The notes beneath the pieces were generated by a model that had not been told where the DNA came from, ran no database searches, and saw only the letters and a program-made list of their open reading frames with translations. A DNA stretch of 64,000 bases from Streptomyces sp. NBC_00249. Its GTDB lineage: Bacteria > Actinomycetota > Actinomycetes > Streptomycetales > Streptomycetaceae. The position numbers and the translations under genes were made by a program. Location of the stretch: NCBI RefSeq assembly GCF_026342355.1, contig NZ_JAPEMV010000001.1, forward strand, positions 1,922,001 through 1,986,000, read 5' to 3'. Of this stretch, positions 43,132 to 52,192 are shown piece after piece (within the stretch, counting starts at the first letter, position 1; every line of letters begins with the position of its first letter).

Positions 43132-43917
43132 ATGAGCGGAGTATCAGTGACCAAGGACGTGCAGGACGCGGCCGGTGCCGCGGACGGCCTGGTCGTACTG
43201 AGCAACGTCAACAAGCACTTCGGCGCGCTGCACGTGCTTCAGGACATCGATCTGAGCATTGCCCGCGGTGAGGTCGTCGTGGTGATCGGTCCTTCGGGAT
43301 CGGGCAAGTCCACGCTGTGCCGGACGATCAACCGGCTGGAGACGATCGACTCGGGGACCATCACCCTCGACGGGAAGCCGCTGCCGGCCGAGGGCAAGGA
43401 ACTCGCCCGGCTGCGTGCCGACGTGGGGATGGTCTTCCAGTCGTTCAATCTGTTCGCGCACAAGACGGTGCTGCAGAACGTGATGCTGGGGCAGCTCAAG
43501 GTCCGCAAGACGGACCAGGCGAGCGCTCTGGAGAAGGCGAAGTCGCTGCTGGACCGGGTGGGTGTGGGCTCGCAGGCCGACAAGTACCCGGCGCAGCTGT
43601 CCGGCGGCCAGCAGCAGCGCGTGGCGATCGCCCGGGCGCTGGCGATGGACCCGAAGGTGATGCTCTTCGACGAGCCCACCTCGGCGCTGGACCCGGAGAT
43701 GATCAACGAGGTGCTGGAGGTCATGCAGCAGCTCGCGGCCGAGGGCATGACCATGGTCGTGGTCACGCACGAGATGGGCTTCGCCCGCTCTGCGGCCAAC
43801 CGGGTCGTCTTCATGGCGGACGGAAAGATCGTCGAACAGGCCACGCCGGAGCAGTTCTTCAGCAATCCGCGCAGCGACCGCGCCAAGGACTTCCTGTCGA
43901 AGATCCTGCACCACTGA
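43132..43917 (+). CDS. gluA: Glutamate ABC transporter ATP-binding protein
   Basis: A 261-residue polar amino-acid ABC ATPase. Walker [10 protein letters not shown] is at 53-61, the signature L-S-G-G-Q follows near 160, Walker B is [11 protein letters not shown], and V-V-T-H-E-M carries the switch His. First gene of gluABCD, divergent from gluR/gluK. Confidence 0.95.
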   Translation: MSGVSVTKDVQDAAGAADGLVVLSNVNKHFGALHVLQDIDLSIARGEVVVVIGPSGSGKSTLCRTINRLETIDSGTITLDGKPLPAEGKELARLRADVGMVFQSFNLFAHKTVLQNVMLGQLKVRKTDQASALEKAKSLLDRVGVGSQADKYPAQLSGGQQQRVAIARALAMDPKVMLFDEPTSALDPEMINEVLEVMQQLAAEGMTMVVVTHEMGFARSAANRVVFMADGKIVEQATPEQFFSNPRSDRAKDFLSKILHH

Positions 43918-43949
43918 GGCTCTCGTCTGGTAGTGATCCGGTCGACAGA

Positions 43950-43972
43950 GCACGCCGTCGCGCGCGACGTGC
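43950..43972 (+). promoter_or_regulatory. Intercistronic hairpin between gluA and gluB
   Basis: The near-palindrome GCACG-cc-GTCGCGCGCGAC-GTGC in the 98-bp gap could stabilise the downstream message or attenuate. It would fit unequal expression of the binding protein versus the ATPase. Confidence 0.35.
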
Positions 43973-44015
43973 CCCGCTCGTCGTTCAACAACGTCTCACC
44001 CGAGGGAAGTTCACC

Positions 44016-44873
44016 ATGAAGCTTTTCAAGGCCGGTGCGGCCGTGGCCGCCGCCGTCGTCCTCGCCATGACCGCGACCGCCTGTGGCGGCGGCAGCGACA
44101 CGAGCACGGGCTCCAGCGACGGCGGCCCGTCCGGCGGCGCCAAGGACAAGGTCGTCATCGGCATCAAGTTCGACCAGCCGGGTCTGGGCCTGAAGACCCC
44201 CGACGGCAAGTTCACCGGCTTCGACGTCGACGTCGCCACCTACGTGGCCAAGGAGCTCGGCTACCAGCCGGACCAGATCGAGTTCAAGCAGGCGGTCAGC
44301 GCCGAGCGCGAGAACCTGATCTCGAACGGCGACGTGAAGTTCATCGTCGCGACGTACTCGATCAACGACAAGCGCAAGGCGAAGGTCGACTTCGCCGGCC
44401 CGTACTTCCTGGCCCACCAGGACCTGCTGGTCCGCGCGGACGACTCCAGCATCACCAAGGTCGAGGACCTCAACAAGAAGAAGCTCTGCTCGGTCACCGG
44501 CTCGACCTCCGCGCAGAACATCAAGAAGGACCTGGCCCCCGAGGCCGACCTCCAGGAGTACCCGGGCTACTCCGACTGCCTCACCGGCCTGGAGAACAAG
44601 GCTGTCGACGCCCTGACCACGGACAACTCGATCCTGGCGGGCTACGCGGCGCAGGAGAAGAACAAGGGCAAGTTCAAGCTCGTCGGCCTGAACATGAGCA
44701 ACGAGAACTACGGCATCGGTCTGAAGAAGGGCGACAAGGAGCTCCAGACCAAGATCAACGCCGCGCTCAGGAAGATGGTCTCGGACGGTTCGTGGGAAGC
44801 GGCCGTGAAGAAGAACCTCGGCCCGGCCGACTACAAGAACGAGCCTGCCCCGCAGATCACCGAAGGCAGCTGA
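44016..44873 (+). CDS. gluB: Glutamate-binding lipoprotein of the ABC transporter
   Basis: A 285-residue periplasmic-binding-type protein. Its lipoprotein signal ends at Cys23 (M-T-A-T-A-C-G-G-G). The SBP_bac_3 domain is visible in T-G-F-D-V-D-V-A and I-V-A-T-Y-S-I-N-D-K-R. Two internal Cys residues (K-L-C-S and S-D-C-L) probably form the family disulfide. GAGGGAAG precedes ATG 44016. Confidence 0.95.
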   Translation: MKLFKAGAAVAAAVVLAMTATACGGGSDTSTGSSDGGPSGGAKDKVVIGIKFDQPGLGLKTPDGKFTGFDVDVATYVAKELGYQPDQIEFKQAVSAERENLISNGDVKFIVATYSINDKRKAKVDFAGPYFLAHQDLLVRADDSSITKVEDLNKKKLCSVTGSTSAQNIKKDLAPEADLQEYPGYSDCLTGLENKAVDALTTDNSILAGYAAQEKNKGKFKLVGLNMSNENYGIGLKKGDKELQTKINAALRKMVSDGSWEAAVKKNLGPADYKNEPAPQITEGS

Positions 44874-44956
44874 TTTCCCGGTGAGGAGCGTCGCCGACCG
44901 CCCGGCGTGGGCGGCGGCGCGCCTCACCGGCCATCCTGGGGAGAGCGCAGGGCAAC

Positions 44957-45631
44957 GTGTTCGATTTTCTTGATGCCGGGCAGTACGACCTGCTCGGAGC
45001 CTTCTGGGTGACGGTTCAGCTCACCCTCTACTCCGCGGTGGGGTCCCTGGTCTGGGGCACCGTCCTGACCGGGATGCGGGTCAGCCCGGTCCCGCTGCTG
45101 CGGGGCTTCGGTACCGCGTACGTCAACCTGGTACGCAACATCCCGCTGACCGTGCTGATCCTCGGCTGCTCGCTGGGCCTCTACCAGACCCTCAACATCA
45201 GCCTGGGCGGTGACACGTCCAAGGAGGCCGGCTTCCGACTCGCGGTCCTCGGACTGATCGCCTACACCGGAACCTTCGTCTGCGAGGCTCTGCGCTCCGG
45301 TATCAACACCGTGCCCGTCGGCCAGGCCGAGGCGGCCCGCGCGCTGGGGCTCAGCTTCTTCCAGGTACTCACCCTGATCGTGCTCCCCCAGTCCTTCCGG
45401 GCGGTCATCGCGCCGCTCACGAACGTCCTGATCGCGCTCACCAAGAACACCACGGTGGCGGCGGCCATCGGCGTGGCCGAGGCGGCCCTGCTGATGAAGG
45501 AAATGATCGAGAACGAAGCGGACGCGCTCTTCGCCGTCTTCGGGATCTTCGCCCTCGGTTTCTGTCTGCTGACCCTGCCCACCGGGCTGCTGCTGGGCTG
45601 GGTGGCCAAGCGAGTGGCGGTGAAGCGATGA
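44957..45631 (+). CDS. gluC: Glutamate ABC transporter permease GluC
   Basis: A 224-residue polar amino-acid permease with about five transmembrane helices. The EAA-like loop reads E-A-A-R-A-L-G-L-S-F-F-Q. GTG 44957 is the start. Its stop overlaps the gluD start as ATGA. Confidence 0.93.
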   Translation: MFDFLDAGQYDLLGAFWVTVQLTLYSAVGSLVWGTVLTGMRVSPVPLLRGFGTAYVNLVRNIPLTVLILGCSLGLYQTLNISLGGDTSKEAGFRLAVLGLIAYTGTFVCEALRSGINTVPVGQAEAARALGLSFFQVLTLIVLPQSFRAVIAPLTNVLIALTKNTTVAAAIGVAEAALLMKEMIENEADALFAVFGIFALGFCLLTLPTGLLLGWVAKRVAVKR

Positions 45632-46521
45632 CCTCCGTGCTGTACGACGCCCCTGGCCCCAAGGCCAAGGCGCGCAACTGGATCTACAGCGGGATCTTCG
45701 TCGTGCTGTTCGGGCTCGCCCTGTGGTGGGTGCTGTCCCTCATGGCCGAGAAGAACCAGCTCGACGCCAACAAGTGGACCCCGTTCATCACCGACAGCCA
45801 GATCTGGACCACGTTCCTGATCCCAGGCCTGCTGGAGACCCTCAAGGCCGGCGTGATCGCCATGGTGATCGCCCTCCCGCTGGGCGCCCTGCTGGGCATC
45901 GGCCGACTGTCCGACCACGCCTGGGTGCGGGGGCCGGTCGGCGCGTTCGTGGAGTTCTTCCGCGCCATCCCGGTGCTGATGCTGATGCTGTTCGGCAACC
46001 AGCTGTACAGGCAGTTCACCGACGTCTCCTCGGACGTCCGGCCGCTCTACGCCGTGGTCACGGGCCTGGTCCTCTACAACGCGGCCGTCATCGCCGAGAT
46101 CGTCCGGGCGGGTGTACTGTCCCTGCCCCGCGGTCAGACCGACGCGGCCAAGGCGATCGGCATGCGCAAGGGCCAGACCATGTTCTACGTGCTGATCCCG
46201 CAGGCCGTCACGGCGATGCTGCCGGCCCTGGTCAGCCAGCTCGTGGTGATCCTCAAGGACACCGCGCTCGGCGGCGCCCTGCTCGGCCTCGCCGAACTGC
46301 TGTCGATGAACCGGCTGATCTCGGCGAACTACAGCAACACCATCGCGACCCTCGTCGTGATCGCGCTGATCTACATCGCGGTGAACTTCACCCTCACCAC
46401 CTTCGCCTCCTGGCTGGAGGCCCGGCTGCGGAAGTCCAAGAAGGGCACCGGCGCGGTCGTCGCCGGTGACGTGGCCGAAGTCGACGCGGGCGGCGCCGCC
46501 GGTGTCGGCGAAGCCCCCTGA
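45628..46521 (+). CDS. gluD: Glutamate ABC transporter permease GluD
   Basis: A 297-residue permease. The EAA-type loop reads T-D-A-A-K-A-I-G-M-R-K-G-Q. It is translationally coupled to gluC by a 4-bp overlap, and is last in the operon, followed by a strong terminator. Confidence 0.93.
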   Translation: MTSVLYDAPGPKAKARNWIYSGIFVVLFGLALWWVLSLMAEKNQLDANKWTPFITDSQIWTTFLIPGLLETLKAGVIAMVIALPLGALLGIGRLSDHAWVRGPVGAFVEFFRAIPVLMLMLFGNQLYRQFTDVSSDVRPLYAVVTGLVLYNAAVIAEIVRAGVLSLPRGQTDAAKAIGMRKGQTMFYVLIPQAVTAMLPALVSQLVVILKDTALGGALLGLAELLSMNRLISANYSNTIATLVVIALIYIAVNFTLTTFASWLEARLRKSKKGTGAVVAGDVAEVDAGGAAGVGEAP

Positions 46522-46550
46522 CACCTGGTCAGTACACTGGCGTGACACCT

Positions 46551-46581
46551 GTGGTGCGGCGGAACTCTTCCGCCGCACCAC
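46551..46581 (+). terminator. Terminator of the gluABCD operon
   Basis: A perfect 14-bp stem (GTGGTGCGGCGGAA at 46551-46564 with its complement at 46568-46581) and a 3-base loop lie 29 bp after gluD. Confidence 0.88.
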
Positions 46582-46688
46582 ACGGCGTCCCGCCGCACCG
46601 CGTCCGCCGACCGGTGTCACTTGACGCAGGCACCTCCAGTGGGTTGCATACGTTCTGTGATCACATACCGGACATCGGGAGCCGCGCC

Positions 46689-48284
46689 ATGGACCCGGTG
46701 ATCGTCGTCGGCGCGGGGCCCGTCGGGCTGTCCCTGTCCCTCGCCCTGGCCGGCCACGGCGTGCCCTCGGTCCTCCTCGACGAAGGGCCCGGCAAGGAGG
46801 AACCCCGGCCCGCCCGTTCCGTCGTCCTGCACTCCGACACCGCCGCCATGGCGCACCGGCTGGGCTGTACGACCCTGGGCGACGAGGGAGCGCACTTCGC
46901 CGCCTGGCGCACCATGCGGCGCCGCCAGGAGTCCGGCAGGATCACCTTCGAGGACCGCCCCGCCCCCCTGCACCTCCCCCAGCACGCCCTCACGCGCGGA
47001 CTGCGCGACGCCGCCGTCACGCACCCCCTCGTCCAGCTGGTCACCGACTGCAAGCTGCACGCCTTGGAGCAGGACGGCACCGGGGTCACCGCCCGCACCC
47101 GGGGCTCGGCGACCACCTGGTGGCGCGGGAGCCACCTCGTCGGCTGCGACGGGGCCCGCTCCACCGTGCGCAAGCTCCTCGGCATCCCCTTCCCCGGCCG
47201 CACCGCCGTCGAACGCCACGCCGTGGCCGCGCTGCGCGCCGAACTCCCCTGGCCCGGCGAAGCCCTGCTGCACCGCAACCCGCCCTCGGGGCCCGAGGAG
47301 GTCACCGCCCGGCCGCTGCCCGACGGGGTGTGGCGCCTGGACTGGCTGCTCCCCGCGCGCGGGGAACTCGTCACCCCCGACGCGCTGGTGACCCTCATCC
47401 GCGACACCCTCGCCGGCTGGTGCGGGGGCGCGACCCCGCCGTACGAACTCATCGACACCGGGGTGCACACCCTCCACCACCGCCTCGCCCGGCGCTGGCG
47501 CGACGGCCGCGCCTTCCTCGCCGGGGACGCCGCCCACCTGCTCGGCGCGCTCGGCACCCAGGGGGTCGAGGAGGGGATGCGCGACGCCGAGAACCTCGCC
47601 TGGAAGCTCGCCCTGGACTGGAAGCAGGGCGCCTCCGAAGCCCTCCTCGACAGCTACGAGGCCGAGCGGCGCACCGCCGTCGCCGCCCGGCTGCGCGCCG
47701 CCGACCAGGCCATGCCCGCACTGCGCGGCGGGGGCGGCCTGCGCACCCTGCTGCCCGGCGCGGCGCGCTCCGCCGAGGCCCTGCTCACCGACGGCCACCT
47801 GGGGCGGGGCCCGCTGGGCGCCGAGCCGGTGTACGCCCCGCCGGTGGCCGTACGGGAGGTCCCGACGGCGACGGAGCCGGGCGGGCCCGTGGCGAACGTC
47901 CCCGTGACCGCGCCCGACGGGACCACCGTCCCGCTGCGCGACCTGCTGGGCCGCGGCCGGCTACTGGTGCTGCTGGTCGCCCCCGGCACCGGGGTCTGGG
48001 ACCGGCGGCACTGGCTCGGCGCCGGCCTGATGCCCCGGCTCGCGGCGGCGGTGAGCGCGCTGCCGGTGCGGGCCGAACTGCTCGTCGCCGACGACTACCC
48101 GGGGGCCCCGGCCCACACGGTGCTCCTCGTACGGCCCGACGGGCACCTGGCGGCCACCTTCGCGGGGGTGCGTCCGGCGGAGCTGTACGAGGCGGCGGAC
48201 GCCGTCCGCGCGGGCGCGCCGGCCGACACCCCGGCCGTGGCGCGGGCGGACACTCCACCGGCGCCCGCACCGGTGATCGATTGA
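46689..48284 (+). CDS. FAD-dependent aromatic-ring monooxygenase-like protein
   Basis: A 531-residue class A flavoprotein monooxygenase. The FAD-binding V-V-G-A-G-P-V-G-L-S is near the N-terminus. The second FAD motif is F-L-A-G-D-A-A-H. A C-terminal thioredoxin-like domain (about 420-510), as in phenol hydroxylases, lacks an obvious Cys pair. CGGGAG precedes ATG 46689. The substrate is not predictable, and no polyketide cluster is adjacent. Confidence 0.88.
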   Translation: MDPVIVVGAGPVGLSLSLALAGHGVPSVLLDEGPGKEEPRPARSVVLHSDTAAMAHRLGCTTLGDEGAHFAAWRTMRRRQESGRITFEDRPAPLHLPQHALTRGLRDAAVTHPLVQLVTDCKLHALEQDGTGVTARTRGSATTWWRGSHLVGCDGARSTVRKLLGIPFPGRTAVERHAVAALRAELPWPGEALLHRNPPSGPEEVTARPLPDGVWRLDWLLPARGELVTPDALVTLIRDTLAGWCGGATPPYELIDTGVHTLHHRLARRWRDGRAFLAGDAAHLLGALGTQGVEEGMRDAENLAWKLALDWKQGASEALLDSYEAERRTAVAARLRAADQAMPALRGGGGLRTLLPGAARSAEALLTDGHLGRGPLGAEPVYAPPVAVREVPTATEPGGPVANVPVTAPDGTTVPLRDLLGRGRLLVLLVAPGTGVWDRRHWLGAGLMPRLAAAVSALPVRAELLVADDYPGAPAHTVLLVRPDGHLAATFAGVRPAELYEAADAVRAGAPADTPAVARADTPPAPAPVID

Positions 48285-48355
48285 CGCTCCAGGGGACTCG
48301 TGGTTCACTCGCGGACATGACCGGCAACGACGTACGCCTGTGGCGGAGGGTCCAT

Positions 48356-48403
48356 ATGGACCTGCTCCGCTACGCGGGCTGCGTGTGTCGCCCTTCCTGC
48401 TGA
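48356..48403 (+). CDS. Cysteine-containing leader peptide (15 aa) upstream of cysteine dioxygenase
   Basis: The peptide reads M-D-L-L-R-Y-A-G-C-V-C-R-P-S-C. Three of the last seven codons are Cys, ending right before TGA. GGAGGG (48345-48350) precedes the ATG at good spacing; a longer in-frame form could start at 48317. A G+C-rich hairpin follows at 48417-48447. This resembles the short Cys-rich leaders upstream of sulfur genes in actinobacteria, some shown in mycobacteria to be cysteine-responsive attenuators. Confidence 0.75.
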   Translation: MDLLRYAGCVCRPSC

Positions 48404-48416
48404 TTCGCCCTTCTCC

Positions 48417-48447
48417 GCGCGCCCCGCGCCCTTCCGGGCCCGCGCGC
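48417..48447 (+). promoter_or_regulatory. Possible attenuator hairpin after the leader peptide
   Basis: GCGCGC (48417-48422) can pair with GCGCGC (48442-48447), with GCCC/GGGC nearer the loop. It starts 13 bases after the leader stop codon and ends 31 bases before the cysteine dioxygenase start. Stalling at the leader Cys codons could change its folding. Confidence 0.45.
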
Positions 48448-48478
48448 ACCTTCGCGAACTCCCCAGGACGGTCATCCC

Positions 48479-49012
48479 ATGTCTGCGCCCTCACCGACGC
48501 ACGCCCCTGCCCGCTCCGCGGCCCCGACCGCTGCCGAGCTGCTCTCCTTCGCCCTGCGCACCGCCGCCGACCCCGAGACCGTGGCCTCGCTGCCGCTCGA
48601 CCCCGAGGGCCGGACCTGGATCCGGCTCGACGGTCCCGGCGGCAGTGAGGCCTGGCTGATCGGCTGGCCTCCGGGCACCGGCACCGGCTGGCACGACCAC
48701 GCCGAGTCGCGGGGCGCGTTCGCCACCGCGCGGGGCCGGCTCACCGAACACTCCCTGGCCGTACGCCTGCCCTCCGAGGGCTGGCAGTCGCTGGAACTCT
48801 CCGCCGACGTGGACCGTACGCGCGCCCTGGGCGCGGGCACCGGGCGGGCCTTCGGCGAGCACCACGTGCACGAGGTGCTGAACGAGTCCACCACCGAACA
48901 CGCCGTCTCCGTCCACGCCTACTACCCGCCGCTGCCGCTGATCCGCCGGTACAGCCGCAGCGGTCCGGTGCTGCGGCTGGAGCACGTCGAGCGCCCGGCG
49001 GACTGGCAGTGA
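48479..49012 (+). CDS. Cysteine dioxygenase family protein
   Basis: A 177-residue cupin that oxidises cysteine to cysteine sulfinate with non-haem iron. Metal ligands are His72 and His74 (W-H-D-H-A-E-S) and the later E-H-H-V-H-E-V-L-N group. It overlaps the rhodanese gene by 4 bp (GTGA). The leader peptide upstream suggests control by cysteine supply. Confidence 0.9.
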   Translation: MSAPSPTHAPARSAAPTAAELLSFALRTAADPETVASLPLDPEGRTWIRLDGPGGSEAWLIGWPPGTGTGWHDHAESRGAFATARGRLTEHSLAVRLPSEGWQSLELSADVDRTRALGAGTGRAFGEHHVHEVLNESTTEHAVSVHAYYPPLPLIRRYSRSGPVLRLEHVERPADWQ

Positions 49013-49398
49013 GCGCGCCCGTCGGCATCGACGCGCTGCTGGAGAAGATCCGTTCGGGCTACGCCCGCGTCGAGCCGCAGGCCGCGTACGAGGCCTCGCT
49101 GGCCGGGGCCCTGCTGGTGGACATCCGCTACCAGGCGCTGCGCGAGCGGGACGGGCTGATCCCGGGCGCGGTGGTCGTCGAGCGCAACGAGCTGGAGTGG
49201 CGCCTCGATCCGCAGGGCTCCCACCGCCTGCCCGAGGCCACCGGCCACGACCTGCGGGTGGTGGTGATCTGCAACGAGGGCTACGCCTCCAGCCTGGCGG
49301 CGGCCTCCCTCCACGCGCTGGGCCTGCACCGCGCGACCGACCTCACGGGCGGCTTCCAGGCCTGGAAGTCGGCGGGCCTCCCGGTGGCTCCTTCCTGA
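49009..49398 (+). CDS. Single-domain rhodanese
   Basis: A 129-residue sulfurtransferase. The active-site Cys is in V-I-C-N-E-G-Y-A-S, with the D-I-R and G-G-F-Q-A-W features of the family. It is translationally coupled to cysteine dioxygenase, so it probably handles sulfane sulfur from cysteine breakdown. Confidence 0.9.
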   Translation: MSAPVGIDALLEKIRSGYARVEPQAAYEASLAGALLVDIRYQALRERDGLIPGAVVVERNELEWRLDPQGSHRLPEATGHDLRVVVICNEGYASSLAAASLHALGLHRATDLTGGFQAWKSAGLPVAPS

Positions 49399-49417
49399 CG
49401 CACCGCTCGCGCGGAAC

Positions 49418-49457
49418 GGGGCGGCGCCCCGGCCCCTGCGGGCCGGGGCGCCGCCCC
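49418..49457. terminator. Terminator after the cysteine dioxygenase-rhodanese operon
   Basis: A perfect 18-bp stem (49418-49435 with 49440-49457) and a 4-base loop lie 19 bp after the rhodanese stop codon. Confidence 0.88.
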
Positions 49458-49479
49458 GGATCACCCCCCGTCGGGGGCC

Positions 49480-49644
49480 AGGCCGTCTCTTTCGGATCTT
49501 GCCTGACCCGCGCCGCCCGGCACCGCACCTCGCCGCACTGCCGCGGCACCCGAGTACGTCCAGTACGCGGGAGCCCCGGCAGCACGCCGAGGCACGGCAC
49601 CGGACGACGCGGGCTCAACCGGCAAGATCCGAAAGAGACGGCCT
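49480..49644. repeat. Palindromic hairpin element, copy C (divergent family member)
   Basis: 165 bp with perfect 24-bp terminal inverted repeats (49480-49503 and 49621-49644), beginning AGGCCGTCTCTTTCGG. The inner arms are also about three-quarters complementary, so the whole element can fold into one hairpin. The centre AGTACGTCCAGTACGCGG and the TCGCCGCAC/CACGCCGAG arm segments are shared with the element at 54632-54810, while the outer repeats differ. The right end overlaps the TAG stop codon of the permease gene. No target duplication is evident. Confidence 0.85.
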
Positions 49645-52192
49645 ACGCCTTGGACGTAGCCACGTCCACCGGGCGGACCCGCAGGGCGATCCGGCCCGGC
49701 AGGCCCGTCGCGGCCAGGGCCAGCAGTCCGGCCACGCCGACCACCACCGCGTACACCAGCGGCAGCACCGCCGGCGCCGCCGAGCCGGTCATGCCCACGC
49801 TGAACGCGGTCAGTACGGCCAGCGAGATCCCCGAGCCCAGCACCGTCCCGATCAGCAGGACCGCGAGGGTCTCCGTGCGGATCATCCGCAGCACCTGCCG
49901 CCGCTTCGCCCCGGCGAGGCGCAGCATCGCGAACTCCCGGATCCGCTCGGCGGTGGACATCGCCAGGGTGTTGACCACCGCGATGGCGGTGAAGGCGAGG
50001 ACCAGGCCCATGGCGAGGAGGTTGATCTCGGCTCCGGCCGCCTGCCGTTCGGCCCGCGCCTCGTCGGCGTCGGCCGCGGACAGCACCGCCACCCCCGGGA
50101 ACCCCCGCACCGCGGCGGTCAGCTGCTCGCGCCCGGTGCCCGGCTCCGCCGCCACGAGCACGCTGCGGGCGAGGGGGTTGTCCATGTGCGCCGCGAGCAG
50201 CCCGTGGGGCAGCGTCAGGTCCCCGAAGCCCAGCCCCCGCGCGTACACGGCGGACACGGTCAGCGTCACCGGCGTCCCGTCGCCCAGCGTCAGCTTCAGC
50301 GGGCTGCCCGGCTTCAGTCCCAGCTGGTCGGCGGCCAGTTCGCTGACCGCGGCGCTGCCCTCGCCGAAGCCGTCCAGGGTGCCGCCGGTCACCCGGGGGT
50401 CCCAGGTCCGGGTCAGTCCGGCCGGGGTCACGCCCTGCGCGGCGTACTTGGTCAGGCCGGCCCGTACCGAGGTGTGCACGATCTCGGTGGCGGCCGTGAC
50501 CCCGGGGGTGCGGCGGATCCGGTCGGCGGCCTCCGCGCTCACCCCGGGGCCCTGGGCGGCGAGCACCCACGGGGCCCGGATCCCTTCGCGGGCCTGGGTC
50601 CGGGCGGCGTCGCCGAGGGTCGGGGTGACGAACAGCACGGTGCAGGTCATGCCGATGAGCAGGGCGAGCGGGGTGACGGCGGAGGCCATCCGGGTGGCGT
50701 TGCCGCGCAGGTTCGCGGTGGCCAGGTGGCCGCCGGCGCCGGTCAGCTTCAGCGGGCCGGCGAGCAGTGCGGCGGCCGCCCGCACCAGCAGCGGGCCGAG
50801 CAGGGAGACCGCGCCGGCCAGGACCACCACGGCGAGGAAGGTCACCGGGGTGGACGCCGGTTCGGTGCGCAGGGAGCCGAGTACGACGACCAGCACCGCC
50901 CCGCCGGCCAGCAGGAGCAGTCCGGCGACGGTCCGGATCCAGGCGGGGCGTCCGCGGTCCACGGCCGCTTCGGCCAGTGCTTCGGCGGGGCGGATCCGGG
51001 CGACGCGCCGCCCGGTGATCCGCGCCGCGGCCCAGGCGCCGAGCAGGCTCGCGCCGACGGCGGCGAACATCGGGAAGATCCCGGCGGTGCGCTCCAGGGT
51101 GACGGGGACGATCCCGGAGTCGACGAACCGGCCGTGCAGCCAGGCGGCGAGCGGCAGTCCGGCGAGGGCTCCGGTGGCTCCGGCGGCCAGGCCGACGAGC
51201 AGGGCCTCGCGGCCGATCAGCCGCCGCAGCTGTCGCGGGGTGCAGGCGATGGCGCGCAGCAGGGCCAGTTCGCGGTGGCGCTGCTGGACGGAGAGGGCGA
51301 AGGTGCCGACGACGACGAGGACCGCGACGAGCAGCGAGGTGCCGCCCATGGCGCCGCCCATGGAGACCAGTTTGATGCGGGCTCCGGCGGCGTCGAGGAA
51401 CTCGACCGGCCCGCGCGCGTCCCCGGTGCTGACCTGAGCCGTGCTCCCGCTGTCCTTCAGGGCCTGTGCGATCCGCCCGGCCAGCTGCGCGGGGTCCGCT
51501 CCGGGCGCGGGCAGCACCCCGACGGCGGCGACCTGCCCGGCGCGGGCGGCGAGCCGCGCGGCCTCGGCGTCGCTGAAGAAGAGGGAGTTCTGGTGGGCGA
51601 GGTCTCCGTGCGCGGGGTGGGCCACGCCGCTCACCGTGTACGTCTTCGGCTCGCCGGTGGCCTGGACGGCCAGCCGGGCTCCGGCGCCCAGTCCGCTGCG
51701 GGCGGCCAGCGCGCTGTCGATGACCACCTCGTCGCCGCCGCGGGGCTCGCGGCCCTCGGCGAGCGCGAAGGGGGTGAGTACGGCGGAGGTCCAGGCGTGC
51801 CCGTACGAGGGTGTGCCGCCGGCCGCCCCCTTGGCCATCGGCACGGCCTGGAAGGTGAGTTCGGGCACCACCCGTCCGGCGCCGGGGACGGCCTTGACGG
51901 TGTCCACGGCCGTGGCCGGGAGCCAGGCCCGCTCGGCGACGGGCTTGGCCTTGTGCTTCGTCTTGGTCTTGCCCTTCTTCTCCTTGACCGTCGTCGCGTG
52001 GACGTTCTGGTCGGCGGAGACGACGACCGGCGTGGCCGCGTAGCGCTCGGTGGCGATCTTCCCGCGGAGTCCGGTTTCCAGGAGCGTGCCGCAGGCGGTG
52101 ATCAGGGCCGCCGCGCACAGGAGTGCGACGAAGGCTCCGAGGAAACCGGCCTTGCGGTCCCTGACGGTCTGAAGGGCGTAACGCAGCATCAT
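49643..52192 (-). CDS. FtsX-family ABC transporter permease
   Basis: An 849-residue protein. It has an N-terminal membrane helix (about 17-36), a large external domain (40-270), three helices with an FtsX motif (L-A-L-L-R-A-I-A-C-T), a second external domain, and C-terminal helices with F-A-M-L-R-L-A-G-A-K-R. This two-FtsX layout is that of MacB-like or lipoprotein/drug export permeases. A Lys-rich patch (E-K-K-G-K-T-K-T-K-H-K) lies near residues 72-82. The ATPase that should accompany it is not next to it: upstream is recX. I believe it is an insertion relative to other Streptomyces at this locus. Confidence 0.88.
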   Translation of the reverse strand: MMLRYALQTVRDRKAGFLGAFVALLCAAALITACGTLLETGLRGKIATERYAATPVVVSADQNVHATTVKEKKGKTKTKHKAKPVAERAWLPATAVDTVKAVPGAGRVVPELTFQAVPMAKGAAGGTPSYGHAWTSAVLTPFALAEGREPRGGDEVVIDSALAARSGLGAGARLAVQATGEPKTYTVSGVAHPAHGDLAHQNSLFFSDAEAARLAARAGQVAAVGVLPAPGADPAQLAGRIAQALKDSGSTAQVSTGDARGPVEFLDAAGARIKLVSMGGAMGGTSLLVAVLVVVGTFALSVQQRHRELALLRAIACTPRQLRRLIGREALLVGLAAGATGALAGLPLAAWLHGRFVDSGIVPVTLERTAGIFPMFAAVGASLLGAWAAARITGRRVARIRPAEALAEAAVDRGRPAWIRTVAGLLLLAGGAVLVVVLGSLRTEPASTPVTFLAVVVLAGAVSLLGPLLVRAAAALLAGPLKLTGAGGHLATANLRGNATRMASAVTPLALLIGMTCTVLFVTPTLGDAARTQAREGIRAPWVLAAQGPGVSAEAADRIRRTPGVTAATEIVHTSVRAGLTKYAAQGVTPAGLTRTWDPRVTGGTLDGFGEGSAAVSELAADQLGLKPGSPLKLTLGDGTPVTLTVSAVYARGLGFGDLTLPHGLLAAHMDNPLARSVLVAAEPGTGREQLTAAVRGFPGVAVLSAADADEARAERQAAGAEINLLAMGLVLAFTAIAVVNTLAMSTAERIREFAMLRLAGAKRRQVLRMIRTETLAVLLIGTVLGSGISLAVLTAFSVGMTGSAAPAVLPLVYAVVVGVAGLLALAATGLPGRIALRVRPVDVATSKA

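Noticed and set aside
46689..48284. The flavin monooxygenase as part of an aromatic polyketide cluster
   Set aside because: No ketosynthase, cyclase or acyl carrier genes lie nearby; it stands alone between gluABCD and cysteine dioxygenase.
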